From Cephalopachus bancanus (Eukaryota > Chordata > Mammalia > Primates > Tarsiidae), in NCBI GenBank assembly GCA_027257055.1, contig JAPVLO010000619.1:186001-250000 (forward strand): 64,000 nt of DNA. Direction: 5' to 3'. How positions within the stretch are numbered: the stretch's first letter is position 1; every line of letters begins with the position of its first letter. The position numbers and the translations under genes are program-made. This document shows, piece by piece, positions 12,045-22,899 of this stretch. The notes under the pieces are model-generated. The model searched no databases and was not told the DNA's origin. It saw only the letters and a list, made by a program, of their open reading frames with translations.

Positions 12045-12180
12045 TGACTAGGACTCCCTGTATTGCCTCTCTCTCGTTCCACTTCTTCCTCTTCCTCCCA
12101 GGGCTTGATCTACTTCCTGGCTGCCTCTTCTAAACACACCTTAAAATCTTTTTGGCTAACATAAAGTGAGTGCATCTTTC

Positions 12181-12482
12181 TTTCTTTCTTTTTTTTTTTT
12201 TTTTGAGTTGGAGTCTCATTTTGTCACCCAGACTGGAGTGCAGTGGCTGCTCCCGGCCACCGCAGCCTCAACCTGCCGGGCTCCGGCGATCCTTCCGGCT
12301 CAGCCTTCCAAGTAGCTGGAACTACAGGCGCCCACTACCATGCCCAGCTAATTTTTTGATCTACTGTAGAGATGAGGCTTCGCCAAGTTGCCCAAGTGGG
12401 TCTCAAACCCACGGGCTCAGGCAATCCACTCACCTCAGCCTCCCAAGATGCAGGATTACAGGCTAAACCACTGAGCCCGTCT
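12181..12482 (-). mobile_element. Alu-type SINE inserted in the ERV leader
   Basis: Antisense full-length SINE starting with a T tract. 15-bp direct repeats at 12166-12180 and 12483-12497 (gtgagtgcatctttc/t) prove insertion into the ERV, so it postdates the provirus. Confidence 0.93.
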
Positions 12483-12914
12483 GTGAGTGCATCTTTTAAC
12501 CTGGGAGAAAATCCACAGCAACTGGGTGGGCTTTTCTCTCACGAGCCCTCTCGAGTGGTCCCCTCCCTTAAACCTTGCTGAAAAGCCAATATGAGCCCAG
12601 GAATGGGACTCTCCACTTGTCTTGCTAAATTACCATCCACACACTGGCTTACGTTTCATCCATCGGTTACAAGGGTGAGTGAAACATCTTGTTGGATCCT
12701 CTCTCCCTCTCTTGTCTCTCATCTTGAAGTTCCAGGACTAAGTGGGAGGATTCCCATGACCCTTATGTCAGTCTGGCCCTGGAATTGAGGATGCTCATTC
12801 CATGGCAGGCCATCATTGCTCACTGAAAAGGCTGTGGGAATAGGGATGCCTTTGGCCTTGAACCTTTCTCCTCATCTTTCCTCATCCTTGCTTCACTCTC
12901 CCTATTCGAATACA

Positions 12915-13560
12915 ATGGGAAATTTTCGAACCCAACCTTCAAAATCTACTCATCTAAAACATAAAGAACTTAGGTTACCAGGAGTATATTAAACTAGAAA
13001 AACTTGTCTTCTGTTGTAATACAGGTAGGCCACAATTAAAACTTAGTAATGGGACAAAAAAAGGAATTCTCCATTACAAAATTTTACAGGACCTCAATAA
13101 CTTCTATTACTGCAATGGCAAGTGGTTAAAAATTCCTTACATTCAAACTTTCTTTGCTCTTTCCTTTCAACACTCTCTTTGTAAATCTTGCACTACTTCT
13201 CAAATACTCCTAACCTACTCTGCTCCTAACACCATATCTCCTGATCCCTGCTCAAACTTTTCTGTCCTCCTTCCACCCTTCTAATCGCAGACAACACTCC
13301 ATCACTTCCAATCCCATTGCAGCTGCCCCAAATCCTGCACCACAGCCTCCACCTTATGTCTCCTCTTCCTGTCTGTGAAAAGCAATATTTTCTTAAATAA
13401 ATCTCTTCTTTCTTCACCTCTTTGTTTTTCAAATAGTTATGTTACTCAAATCTCTGGTTAATAGTGTGCACCTCATGCATTCCAGCTCTGACACTGCTGT
13501 GCCCCCTCCACATCTTGTGACCCTAATATTTCCTTAAAATCCCACAAAGGTAGATATATA
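12915..13560 (+). pseudogene. gag: ERV gag remnant: matrix start and capsid-like block
   Basis: An ATG at 12915 begins MGNF, the N-myristoylation context of class I Gag, but the frame stops after about 26 codons. From about 13074 a second open stretch reads L-Q-D-L-N-N-F, then N-G-K-W-L-K-I-P-Y-I-Q, then a C-K-S-C segment and a Ser/Pro-rich linker. This resembles class I Gag of the HERV-H/F type. Frameshifts and stops separate the blocks, and no complete capsid can be followed. Confidence 0.7.
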
Positions 13561-15380
13561 TATATCTCCCTTCCTTATTTCCTAGCTGGTAACACTGTGA
13601 AATATCTTGAAACCTGGTGGCAACTAAAATCTCTGACTAATGCTATACTTCAGCGTGCCAAAAGGTCCCAGGAAAAAACATCAGACCACTGCAGCCCAAT
13701 AGGATAAAAAAACTAGAGTTGACATTTTACTTCCTTCTAGCCAAGATTTCTGAGTTTCCTGTGGACTGGACTGGATCTTGGAGAGCAACTGACAGTCTTA
13801 GCCTATGGCTACTCCTTAGGGAGGCAAGAAGGACATGACAGGTAAAAGACAAAGTGCTTGGTTTCTTTGCTATTTTGATTTTTTTGGCAAAGCAACTTCA
13901 CAAAAACCTTAAAACTTCAACAGCTACATGATGTAACATTCTTCACCTCAGGTACATCATTCTTCATTTGTCACCCACACAGTTACATATTTAAATATAT
14001 TCTTGGACCACTGACTTTGCTTTTCAGATAAATTCCTGTGTCTCTTGGAATTCTAAAACAAAAAAAAACATAAAACCAAGAGCACTTCCCAACTGTTTCC
14101 CTGTTTCCTTGTACTACAATACTGCTTAACAGTCTGGCACTGGTTTGGGCCCTTTTTGCCCCAGCTAACACTTTCACCAGGGGGCCAAGTTAAAATTTTC
14201 CACAACATAAGATGAGGAATGACAAAGCCTGGCCAGAAATGTGGTTTCCTAACTCCCAATACACTCTTGCAACTTCATTTTTACTTAAAAGGAAATGACA
14301 GTACATTAAAATTTTTTATATTCAGAACTTTTATTAGTTAACTCACCATCCAGATATCCATTCCTTCTGCCTTATTTTTGTCTCTTGTCTCTCATAATCT
14401 GCTTTTACTCCACTCTCTATTAATCTCCCTTCCTACTCATCCTTCGCACCCTCCACTTCTACCTGTGGAGGAGGGGCCAGCCTCTACAGCTGTGATGCCT
14501 AACCATGACCTCCAGTCTCTCTTCTCTTTAATTTTAAAAAAGGGGCCAATGACAAAGGTCAAGGCATCTGACCCTAGCCTCCAGTCTTCCTATCTCCCTT
14601 CCCCCACTGCCTAATATCCTCCTGGTGGCAGCCATACTAGGTGCATAAGTCAAATAATGTGTGCTGCTTCCGTACCACCACCAACATGTACTTGGGGAGC
14701 CCACTCAGGTTTTCACATAACTTAACCAGTCTCTCCTTAAGGGGTGGCTGGGACAAAATAAGTTAAATTCTTGTTTGTTTGTAAGCTGAAACTATATCAA
14801 CTTTCTTCCCAAATAACAGTAAAGGAAGCACATATTAATTAACCGTGTTAACCAACAAAAGAAGTCAATTGTAATATTAATCTGCTTTCCAACTAGACAT
14901 GCAAGTGCTCTACTAAAATTTTACTTCCAACATCATCACATTAATATAAAATATTAATGCTACATAACACCAGTATTTGTTATAAAAGTTTAAATCACCT
15001 GTTAAGCCTAATTAACACCCTCTTATGAAACAGATAAAACCTTAAATGCCAAACACTCTGCATGACATAAGGTTTGTAACTGGTCTTTTCCACCTAGTTA
15101 AGTCACTTTTACTAAGCCTAGTACTTCTTCTGCTGAACAGGTAAAATACTGGGTATTCTGGGTGAGCACAATAAAGGATGGCATCTGATCACTCTCACCT
15201 AATTGTCCACATCTTACAACTAAAACAGTAACTTAATTATTTTTAAGGGTTTTTGACAAATATGCCTATTCATAATTATAAATAAGTCATATCCATGTGG
15301 TCTGCTCACTCTGAAGGGTTTTACATCAGACTGTAACAAACAGACAAATATTCAAATACTTTCATATGTATAGACTATTA
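13561..15380 (+). other. Degraded ERV internal sequence
   Basis: Lies between the gag blocks. It contains only short frames, some Ser/Pro/Leu-rich (14378-14614). Position implies decayed gag, but I cannot align it residue by residue. Confidence 0.5.
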
Positions 15381-15720
15381 AAAAAAAAGCAATGCCAACA
15401 TGGAGGGCAGAAGAACCAGAGGATCAGAGAAGCACCCCAATTGGGAGCCACCATCAGTGACAAAACTCCAACTACCCATCAAAGACCAGAAAAAAATAAA
15501 CCTACTAAGAGGATAGTGTCCATTGCTTATGGGTACAGTCTGTGGAGACACTACAAGCATAGCTGTCCCCAACAGGCTTAAACCTCCTAGAACTTGTTCA
15601 CTGTGCAGACCAGAAAGCCATTGGGAAACAGGTACACTCTCTTCTGAAGACAAGAGAAAACACAAGGCTAACAAATGTTGGCCACTTACAGAAGCCTGAA
15701 AATCTGCTACAGTGCCTGGC
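15381..15720 (+). pseudogene. gag: ERV gag remnant: nucleocapsid with two decayed zinc knuckles
   Basis: Near 15515-15580 the frame reads W-R-H-Y-K-H-S-C-P-Q-Q. This keeps the His and last Cys of a CCHC knuckle, while the two leading Cys positions are lost. In another frame at about 15590-15640, C-S-L-C-R-P-E-S-H-W marks a second knuckle whose final Cys is gone. Two knuckles in tandem fit class I ERVs of the HERV-H/F/I kind. A stop at 15579 separates them. Confidence 0.65.
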
Positions 15721-16164
15721 ACTAGCTCACCATCATCTCAACAACTCCCAGATAAATATTAGAGCACTGGAACCCAAATTGATTTCTTAATTTAACACAG
15801 GTGCCAGGCTTTTGGTCCTGGTCATTCATGTTAAAACCATATAGTCTTATCTTAATTAAAAGTTGCTAAAAATTAGTTCAAACTATAAAGACAAAAATAT
15901 TATCTAAAATGTAAAGAAACAAACAAAAATCCTCCCAAAGTGTAAAATGTTATTACTATTAAGGTAATGATTTCAATTTAAAAAAATCTTGTATGGTACT
16001 TTTGTTCTATAACATAACAGCTGGTTATTTACCCCCTACTTTCTTTGTTAGCAAAAAAAAAACCATACAAACAAGGTTTTTTACTCTTCAAACTCTTTAT
16101 GTTATCACTTACTATATGAAGACTGAAGGTGCCTGGGACTCCAGGCCCCAACTCTCCTTACCTC

Positions 16165-16320
16165 TACGAAGCCGAGGTAACTTTCATGGTGTCAGGTAAG
16201 CTAATCCTTTTTCTCATTAACATGGGGGCTATGTACTCTGTTATGCCTACCTACTCTGAAAATCGAAAGTTTCTCAGATCTCTATTGTGGGGGTAAAAAT
16301 TTAATGACTATGCAACGAAT
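16165..16320 (+). pseudogene. pro: ERV protease remnant, catalytic Asp changed
   Basis: The frame carries E-V-T-F-M-V-S-G followed by L-I-N-M-G-A-M-Y-S-V-M-P. This is laid out like the retroviral aspartic protease active site (L-V/I-D-T-G-A-x-x-S-V-L). The catalytic Asp codon reads AAC (Asn) and the next Thr reads Met, so the enzyme is dead. Downstream sequence soon loses frame, and no RT follows before the 3' LTR. Confidence 0.72.
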
Positions 16321-16729
16321 TACTGAACCTCTGCTTTGCACACTTCAAACATCCTGTTCTCCCATTCCTTTCTCATACTCCCCAAATGTTCTACTTTGGA
16401 AGGGACCTTCTCTCCAAATTCAATGTGTTTATCTCTAACCTATGTCTACCTTCATATCTAGCCTGACTACTGCTCCTCAATCCCTGTCCCTCTCCCTCTC
16501 CCCTACTTTTATTGCCCCTCTCTTCCATAAACCCCATAGTCTGGGAAACACACAACCAATTTATCTCTTCTCATCATCCTCCCATTCATATCCATTTCAA
16601 AGATTCCTCTAAATTCCCAAGTCAACCACAATACTCCATCTCCCAAAATCATTGACAAGGATTAAAGTCTATCATCACCTTTGGGCCTATCCTTAAAAAA
16701 AAAAAAAAAAAAGCCTGGACTTGCAGGTT

Positions 16730-17250
16730 TTTAGGGGGATAATAGAGGAGGTTGTAGTTAAAACAACTCATCATTTAAACCTCGCAAAGGGAGTACAGAG
16801 TTGCAAATGCCCCAAAAGCCAACACTCTGTTCTAACAGCATTCTGTTACTATTTCTTTACTGCCAATATCTGCTTTCCCCAAGACTTGCATCTCAAAGCT
16901 ATGTGACTGATAAGGTCCTGGTACTGACTATCAGTGTTTGCTTTCCTACAACTACATTTTGGAGACAAGTGATTAACAATATCCTGAGATTCATTGATTT
17001 AACGCAGGCATCTACACTCCAAGTTTGTGGGAATGGCCTACAGCAGTACAGAAATGTGCATTACAAGGTCAGGTTACCCCTTTATAAGCAAAGACTGGGG
17101 TTTTATAAGTGCCTGCAAGAGAACAAAGGCTGCAGGTTTCTCTTTATGGAGCCGACCTCCACCCCCATTTTATTTTCTTTCCTTTTCTATTCTTTAACAA
17201 ACTTTTTAAACCACCAGCAGTTTGTATCTTCCTTCTCAGCATATGTTACA
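16730..17250 (+). repeat. 3' LTR of the gag-pro ERV (521 bp)
   Basis: Aligns with the 5' LTR from TAGGGGGAT to CATATGTTACA. The poly(A) signal has decayed to AACAAA. A short A-rich stretch (16696-16712) and tggacttgcaggttt precede it where the polypurine tract should be. Confidence 0.87.
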
Positions 17251-17750
17251 GATCCAAAAGTGTGTTATTGGCCTGGAGCTCAGTCCAAGCCAGAGCGAGC
17301 ACTGGGAAGCTGTGCATGACAGTGGGCAGGTCAGCCTAGTGCTGGGTTGAACCACAGAGGCACCATGAGGTGGGAGTCAGGTGGCAATGGAGTGCTGTGC
17401 GAGAATGGCGTGGTGAGCTCCATGCCCCGCCCCCATCCTACTGGTCCCCTCAAGCCACTGCTGTGATTTTCACCTCATGGTGTCAGAACCTGGCAGCATG
17501 CTCCCATGACCCTGTGCCTGCCAGTGTTGGCATTAGCCTTGGCTGCATGCACTGGGGCCTGTCCTGCACCTAGAGCTTAGGGCTAATGTGCCAGTTGCCT
17601 TTGGGGAGCCAGGAATGTGGCAGACATGTGGATGTGGCATCAGACCCAGGCTGCAGCAGACTCCAGTGGAAGAACCCCTTTGTCCTGCCCGCCTTCCCCT
17701 TCATGCCCTGGGGCCTGGCCAAGACAAATAAAAAAGTTTTTTTAATTAAA
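17251..17750 (+). other. GC-rich segment ending in a poly(A) signal; identity unknown
   Basis: About 480 bp of markedly GC-rich DNA lies between an AT-rich ERV and a SINE. It ends AATAAA (17728) followed by A/T-rich tail-like sequence. Open frames of 61-71 codons run through it on + but resemble nothing I know. It could be a short retrocopied transcript, a non-autonomous element or a solo LTR. Confidence 0.5.
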
Positions 17751-17753
17751 AAA

Positions 17754-18035
17754 GGCCCGGTGGCTCAGCCTGTAATCCTACACTTTGGGAGGCTGAGGTG
17801 AGTGGATTGCCTGAGACTGCGAGTTCGAGACCCGCCTGGGCAACTTGGTGAGACCTCATCTCTACAACAAATCAAAAAACATATCCAGGTGTGGTAGCAC
17901 GCACCTGTAGTTCCAGCAACTTGGAAGGCTGAGGTGGATGGATCACGGAGCCTGGCAGGTTGAGGCTGCAGTGGCCAGGAGCAGCCACTGCACTCCAGTC
18001 TGGGCAACAGAGTGAGACTCCAACTCAAAAAAAAA
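17754..18035 (+). mobile_element. Alu-type dimeric SINE
   Basis: Complete left and right arms, ending gactccaactc plus an A tail. It is attached to the A-rich end of the preceding GC-rich segment, and no clean target duplication is visible. Confidence 0.9.
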
Positions 18036-18930
18036 GTGTACTATCACCTCGACATATTTCAAAGTGTGCTGCAACAAGGTCCAAACATTTAAATAAGAAA
18101 TTGAATTAATAATTAATTACACACACATACTCCAAGCATCTATACAATCTGTATGATTTGTAAGAAAACTTTCAACATAAACATATCTTACAAATGTCCT
18201 CCTCTGGCTAGACTGCAATTTAAGATAGCCAACTTATGTTTTTCTTTTAATTATTATTGTAGTGACAAGGCCACACCATGTTGACAGGCTGGTTAATTTT
18301 TATAAGAATATTCAGGAATAAGATTGATTTTTATTTTTGATTGCAGTGACTTCAGTTTAGTTGCTACATTTCTTCTTGCATTTCCCAAATGTAATTTATT
18401 TCTTCCTTGTTCTATTGTTCTTTTTATAACTACCATTTGTCTAATACATTTATCTCAGTCATGTCTCACTTTCAACTGCCTTGTTTCCCAGGGAACTACA
18501 TATATTTGATTACAGGCTTGAATCATTTCACTATATTTTTACCATTTCTTTTTTCTGATTGCAGAAACCTCAGCAGTAGCTATTTGGGAGTGGCCATAAC
18601 CGAAGTAAAGTCTCCACATCTTTGTTAATAATTTAATTTTGAGAGTGGATAATAGGAGAAAATTAGACAGGATAATTGTGGGAGGTCTTCATATTCTGAA
18701 AAGTATGAAGGAATGTCCTTGTTCTTTAATATGGAAGGTTGAAGGAATGCCATTGCTCTTCAGAATGGAAAGCTGTCTTCAATTTAAAAATGCAAAATTT
18801 CCACATTCAGATATCCTGATTCTGGAGGCAAATTTAGCATCTTAAAACTCATTTTTGTAAATGCCTCATACAATTTTTATATATCTATTCCATAAACTAT
18901 AATTTGAAAATGAGACCCACTGAGTGTAGC
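18036..18930. other. No recognised feature
   Basis: AT-rich sequence with a T/C-rich stretch at 18320-18560. Short frames only. Confidence 0.45.
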
Positions 18931-19108
18931 CGTCAAACTCTGTACTACGCCAGATTCCCTCACACTTTAATGTGCACATGAATCACTGGGCTTCTTCTCA
19001 AATTGCAGTTGCAGATTCTGTAGGTCTGAAAGAAGGTCTGAGATTCTAAGAGATTCCCAGTTGATGTGGATGCTTCTGATTCACAGACCACACTTTGAAT
19101 AGAAAGAT
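18931..19108 (-). repeat. MER5-like hAT (Charlie) MITE relic
   Basis: The sequence caaactctgtact... tgcacatgaatcactgg ... gcagattctgtaggtctg ... gattctgatt/cacagaccacactttga follows the palindrome-like MER5 consensus pattern I recall. Orientation is tentative. Confidence 0.6.
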
Positions 19109-19400
19109 GGTACTGAGAAGTGGTATTCATGTAGATAAGTATCACAAGCACCTGCTAGACTAGAAAAAAATTGCAGGTCTGTGAAAAACATTTTCATAAT
19201 CTGGTGACAGGCCAGGGATTCTGTTGGCTTTCAAATTTAAATAACTTATCAATGGGTGTGCTGCAGTGTTAGAAGAAAGCTTTCACAACATGGATTTGCA
19301 AAATAATTGGAGTTGCATGTTACTCAGCTTTTCCAAACTGCCATGGTCATATCAAAATAACTAAGCAATAATTCTAAGGCATTGTGGATAAAGTGCTGTA

Positions 19401-19771
19401 CTATAATAGTTTACTAGGACTGCCATAACAAAATGCCACAGAATTGGTGACTTAATCAACAGGAATTATTTTCTCACAGTTCTGAAGTTTAGAAGTCCAA
19501 GAGAAATGTAGTGTTAGGTTTTGTTTCTCTGAAGCTTCTCCCATTGTCTTGCTGCTTTCTGTCTTTGTCCTCACATGTCTTCTTCTGTGTGCATACATCC
19601 CTCGTGTCTCTTTCTTTATTTATAAGGACACCAGACATATTGGAGGATGGTCCTACCCTTAAGGTCTCATTGAACCTAAGTTACATCTCCAAATACCTCA
19701 TCTCCAAATAGAGCGACATTAGGTGTAGGGCTTCAACAAAAAATTTGAAGGAAAATTATTTAGTCTATAAT
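19401..19771 (-). repeat. MaLR (MLT1/MST-type) LTR
   Basis: Read on +, the blocks tttactaggactgccataac, ttctcacagttctgaag, agaagtccaag, ctttatttataaggacacc and catctccaaatagag are those of the reverse complement of a MaLR LTR, in order. It ends in ttagtctataata. Confidence 0.75.
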
Positions 19772-19953
19772 AAGTGTATATTAATGAATTTGAACTCAGA
19801 AAAGTTTATATTTTAAAATATTTTATTGGATTTGAAGGGAGCAAAGACACTCACATAAGTCTTATTCTGTGTTATGGGCTCAACTGTTATCCCCTAAAAT
19901 TTATGCTAAAGCCCTGACATCAGTACCTATAATTTGACTACAATAAATTAGCC

Positions 19954-20625
19954 TGAGGTTGGCTCTATACTTTGAGTTCCTAAAGAAAAAGTGCAATCTA
20001 GGGCTGGGTGCAGTGGTTCACACCTATAATCCTAGCACATTGGGAGGCTGAGGGGGGAGAATCACTTGAGCCTAGAAGTTTGAGAACTGCCTGGGCAAAA
20101 TAGTGAGACATCATTTCTAAAAATGTTTAATGAGGCATTACAACACATGTTTGTAGTCCTAGGTACTTGGAATGGAGAGATGGGAGAATTTCTTGAACTT
20201 TGGAGAACAAGTCTCCAGTAAGCCAGAATTGTGCCACTGCACTCCAACCCACATTGCAGAGTGAGACCCTGTCTCAACAACATCAAAATAACCCTAAAAA
20301 ACCCCCTGCAACCTAACAGTATATAAACAAAATGAAACATAAAGTAGGAATTTAGCAAACAGCCCAACTTCAGGCAATCACAGGCAGTCAGGTTACAATA
20401 AATCACAGTCAACTCACCACACCAGGTACAAATAATGCAGATGCTACCTATAGCCAATAGGTGATTTATTTCTTTGCTTTGATATTGTGTCCAGTCTATA
20501 AAATGCTCCATGCTCACACTGCCGGTAGGAGTTCTCCAAACCTATTCTGGTTCTGTGTGCTGCCCAATTCATAAATCATTCTCTACTCAAGCTTTTTTAA
20601 TTTAATGTGATTAAAGTTTTAAAAA
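19954..20625 (+). repeat. Probable solo LTR inside the MaLR LTR, itself holding a SINE
   Basis: Starts TGAGGTTGGCTC, has TATA (ctataaaa) near 20493, and ends in a region with an ATAAATC poly(A)-like site near 20570. The 3' boundary is uncertain. It interrupts the MaLR LTR between blocks that are adjacent in the consensus. Confidence 0.5.
20002..20283 (+). mobile_element. Old Alu-type SINE (AluJ-like start)
   Basis: Begins ggctgggtgcagtggttca and ends gtgagaccctgtctcaa. It differs from the young subfamily elsewhere in the window and is closer to an ancestral Alu. Confidence 0.85.
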
Positions 20626-20699
20626 AACTAGAGATAAGGTCTTTTAAAAGGTAATTAAAGTAAAATGAGACAGTATGACATCAAATCCCATCTGACTAG

Positions 20700-21310
20700 T
20701 GTTTTAGGAGTTTTAAATTCCACTGTCAGTTTAAATCAGTAACCTTGGATTTTTGTCCCATGAGCAAGAAGATTAAGAAAGGTGGACACCAAAAGGATGT
20801 GTGAAAGAAGGAGTTTATTAAGTAACAATGCTCTCCAGATAAAGAGAAGGGCCCAAAATGAGTAACACAGTGTTAGGAATCTTTTTCTTTTTAAATTCTA
20901 TCTTTTTGGGGGCGTATACATTGCATCTGTCCCTTACTTTTTGAGACCTAATTTTTATTGTGTATTTGGGACCTTGACAGAGGTTACTCCATCTTGAATA
21001 TTACCTATAACCATCACAGAAGAGCCCACTAAGTGGGGTAAAACCTAAATGCTGATGCTATGTCAATAATATAATAAGGCAAGATCAAGTTAGGACATTT
21101 AGTTAAGCTATTTTGTCTGTGTTTTAGCAGCAAAAAGTCTCTTTTAGTAGTACATCTTGGGTTGTGATGATGTTTTAACCACATTAACTACATTTTAAGC
21201 CAATGATTATATAACAGGGATGATGCAGGGGGCATTTTCACAGGTGTTAAGTCTTTTTGAGACCCTCTTTCTCTATCTGTTTAACCAGCTTTTGATTACC
21301 AGCTCTCTCA
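20700..21310 (-). repeat. Solo LTR (about 611 bp) nested in the MaLR LTR
   Basis: TG at 20700 and CA at 21309-21310. It is flanked by ctag (20696-20699) and ctaa (21311-21314), a near-perfect 4-bp duplication. On - an AATAAA lies at 20814-20819, leaving about 115 bp of U5. MaLR consensus resumes directly on both sides. Confidence 0.65.
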
Positions 21311-21577
21311 CTAAGTGTCCTCTTAAGAAAAGAAAACTAGATGTACAAAGAGGTACCAGACATGCACATAATGTGTGCATGCACACAGGGATGGCCATGT
21401 GAAGAGGCAAGAAAGGGCATCTTTGTGCAAGCTGGGGAGAGAAGCCTCAGAGAAAACAAACCCTGCTGGCATTTTCATCTTTGACTTCCAGTTTTCACAG
21501 CTGTGAGAAAATTAATTTCATTTGTTTAATCAACCCATTCTGATATGTGGTTTTGCCTGCCCTAGAAAACTAATACA

Positions 21578-22320
21578 TGTTAATTATGTCTACAGCCATT
21601 AAAAGCCAGTGTAGCACATTTTAATAAATAACACACAGCTTTTGCTGACAGTAATACTCAGTGAAACACAGTGTAAGCATCTCTTTTACATCTCATAAAT
21701 AAAAATTTCCAAATACAATTCCAAACACTGTTGAATACAATTATTGTAAATAGTTACATCCCAAACACAAGCTGAAGAACAAACCATTGAAAAAGCATTT
21801 CCAAAAGTTTTTTTTTTTTTTCCAAAAATCCTATCGAGTTTCAAATTGTCATTACCCAGAAAAAGTTCAGGTAGGTAGCAATTTTAAATATTTATTGCAA
21901 TAGAAATGTAATTGCAATTACTTAAAGAATAGGGTGCTTCTGACATCTAAAATAAGTCTAACTTTATGTGTTCCCAAATTTTTACACTATAAATTGATAC
22001 TTGTAATTCAACTTTAGGAATTTTTTTTTACTTTCAGATTTCTCGATATGATGTGCAAACTCAAATGAAACATTATTCACAAAAATATAATCTTTTTCTA
22101 TGAAAAATGGACACACAAATATATATTGGCGGTTATATTCAATTTTAGACTTTCAATAAGTGAAGTATTTCTCAGTTTAAAAAGTATTTTATAAAAATAG
22201 TCTCCAATTTTTTTACTTAAAATATTTTAAAAATCACAGCAATCAATCATTATAATCCAAAATAATTTTCAGTAACTTCTAAAAATTATGACCTTTAAAT
22301 GTATGTCTTTCATGATATTT
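21578..22320. other. No recognised feature
   Basis: AT-rich, with a 13-nt T run near 21810. No gene or repeat that I can name. Confidence 0.45.
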
Positions 22321-22330
22321 AAAAAGCTGT

Positions 22331-22626
22331 GGCCAGGCTCAGTGGTTCATCCTGTAATCCCAATACTTTGGGAGGCCAAGGTGAGTGGATTACCTGTGCC
22401 TGCAGTTTCAAGACCCACTCAGGCAACTTGGTGAGACCTCATATCTACAATAAATCAAAAATTGGCCAGACATGGTAGTGTGGGCCTGTAGTTCTGGCTA
22501 CTTGGAAGTGTAAGGAGGAAGAATTGCTGGAGGCCAGCAGGTTGAAGCTGCTGTTGTTGGGAGCCTGCCGCTGCACTTCAGTCTGGACTACAGGGTGAGA
22601 TTCCATCTCAAAAAAAAAAAAATACA
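22331..22626 (+). mobile_element. Alu-type dimeric SINE
   Basis: Full left/right arms, A tail at 22609-22622. Short direct repeats aaaaagctgt (22321-22330) and aaaaagttgt (22627-22636) flank it. Confidence 0.88.
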
Positions 22627-22899
22627 AAAAAGTTGTGTTTATACCAGACAGTTGGGAAATCTGAAGACATTTTGTGGGAAGATAAAAAGAGAAAAACATA
22701 TTTTTCTCTTTTGTTTTTTATATATGTAGAGAAATTTCAGTTCATCAGCTGCTAGATATGCACTGTTGCCATTTCTAGATATTTACATAGTTTGAAACAC
22801 TATCTTATCAAGCAAATCAATGAATTAAAAAGACAGATTACCATATCCATATTAAGAGGCTATGAATTTATAATTTTCCCAGCTAAAGACTCAGGCATA

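Larger units (their letters stand above)
11535..17250 (+). mobile_element. Two-LTR class I ERV carrying only gag and protease remnants
   Basis: Related LTRs (11535-12022 and 16730-17250) bracket an internal region in the order primer-binding site, leader with an inserted SINE, gag start, capsid-like block, nucleocapsid zinc knuckles, protease. RT, RNase H, integrase and env are absent. The style (proline/serine-rich gag, MGN start, short LTR) recalls HERV-H/HERV-F-like class I elements, but the family is an inference. I could not find matching target duplications at the two ends. Confidence 0.82.
19870..21577 (+). repeat. MaLR LTR split by two later LTR insertions
   Basis: The start TGTTATGGGCTCAACTG (19870) and the end, with cacagctgtgagaaaattaa and ccctagaaaactaataca (to 21577), are the two ends of one MLT1-type LTR on +. 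Middle parts survive at about 20631-20699 and from 21311. The rest is occupied by two other LTR-like insertions and a SINE. Confidence 0.7.

Noticed and set aside
12170..12581. 98- and 69-codon frames resembling proteins seen in human databases
   Set aside because: They are translations of the SINE inserted in the ERV leader (the typical 'Alu ORF'). The same applies at 17765-18028, 22445-22699, 32689-33019, 50017-50495 and 51283-51704.
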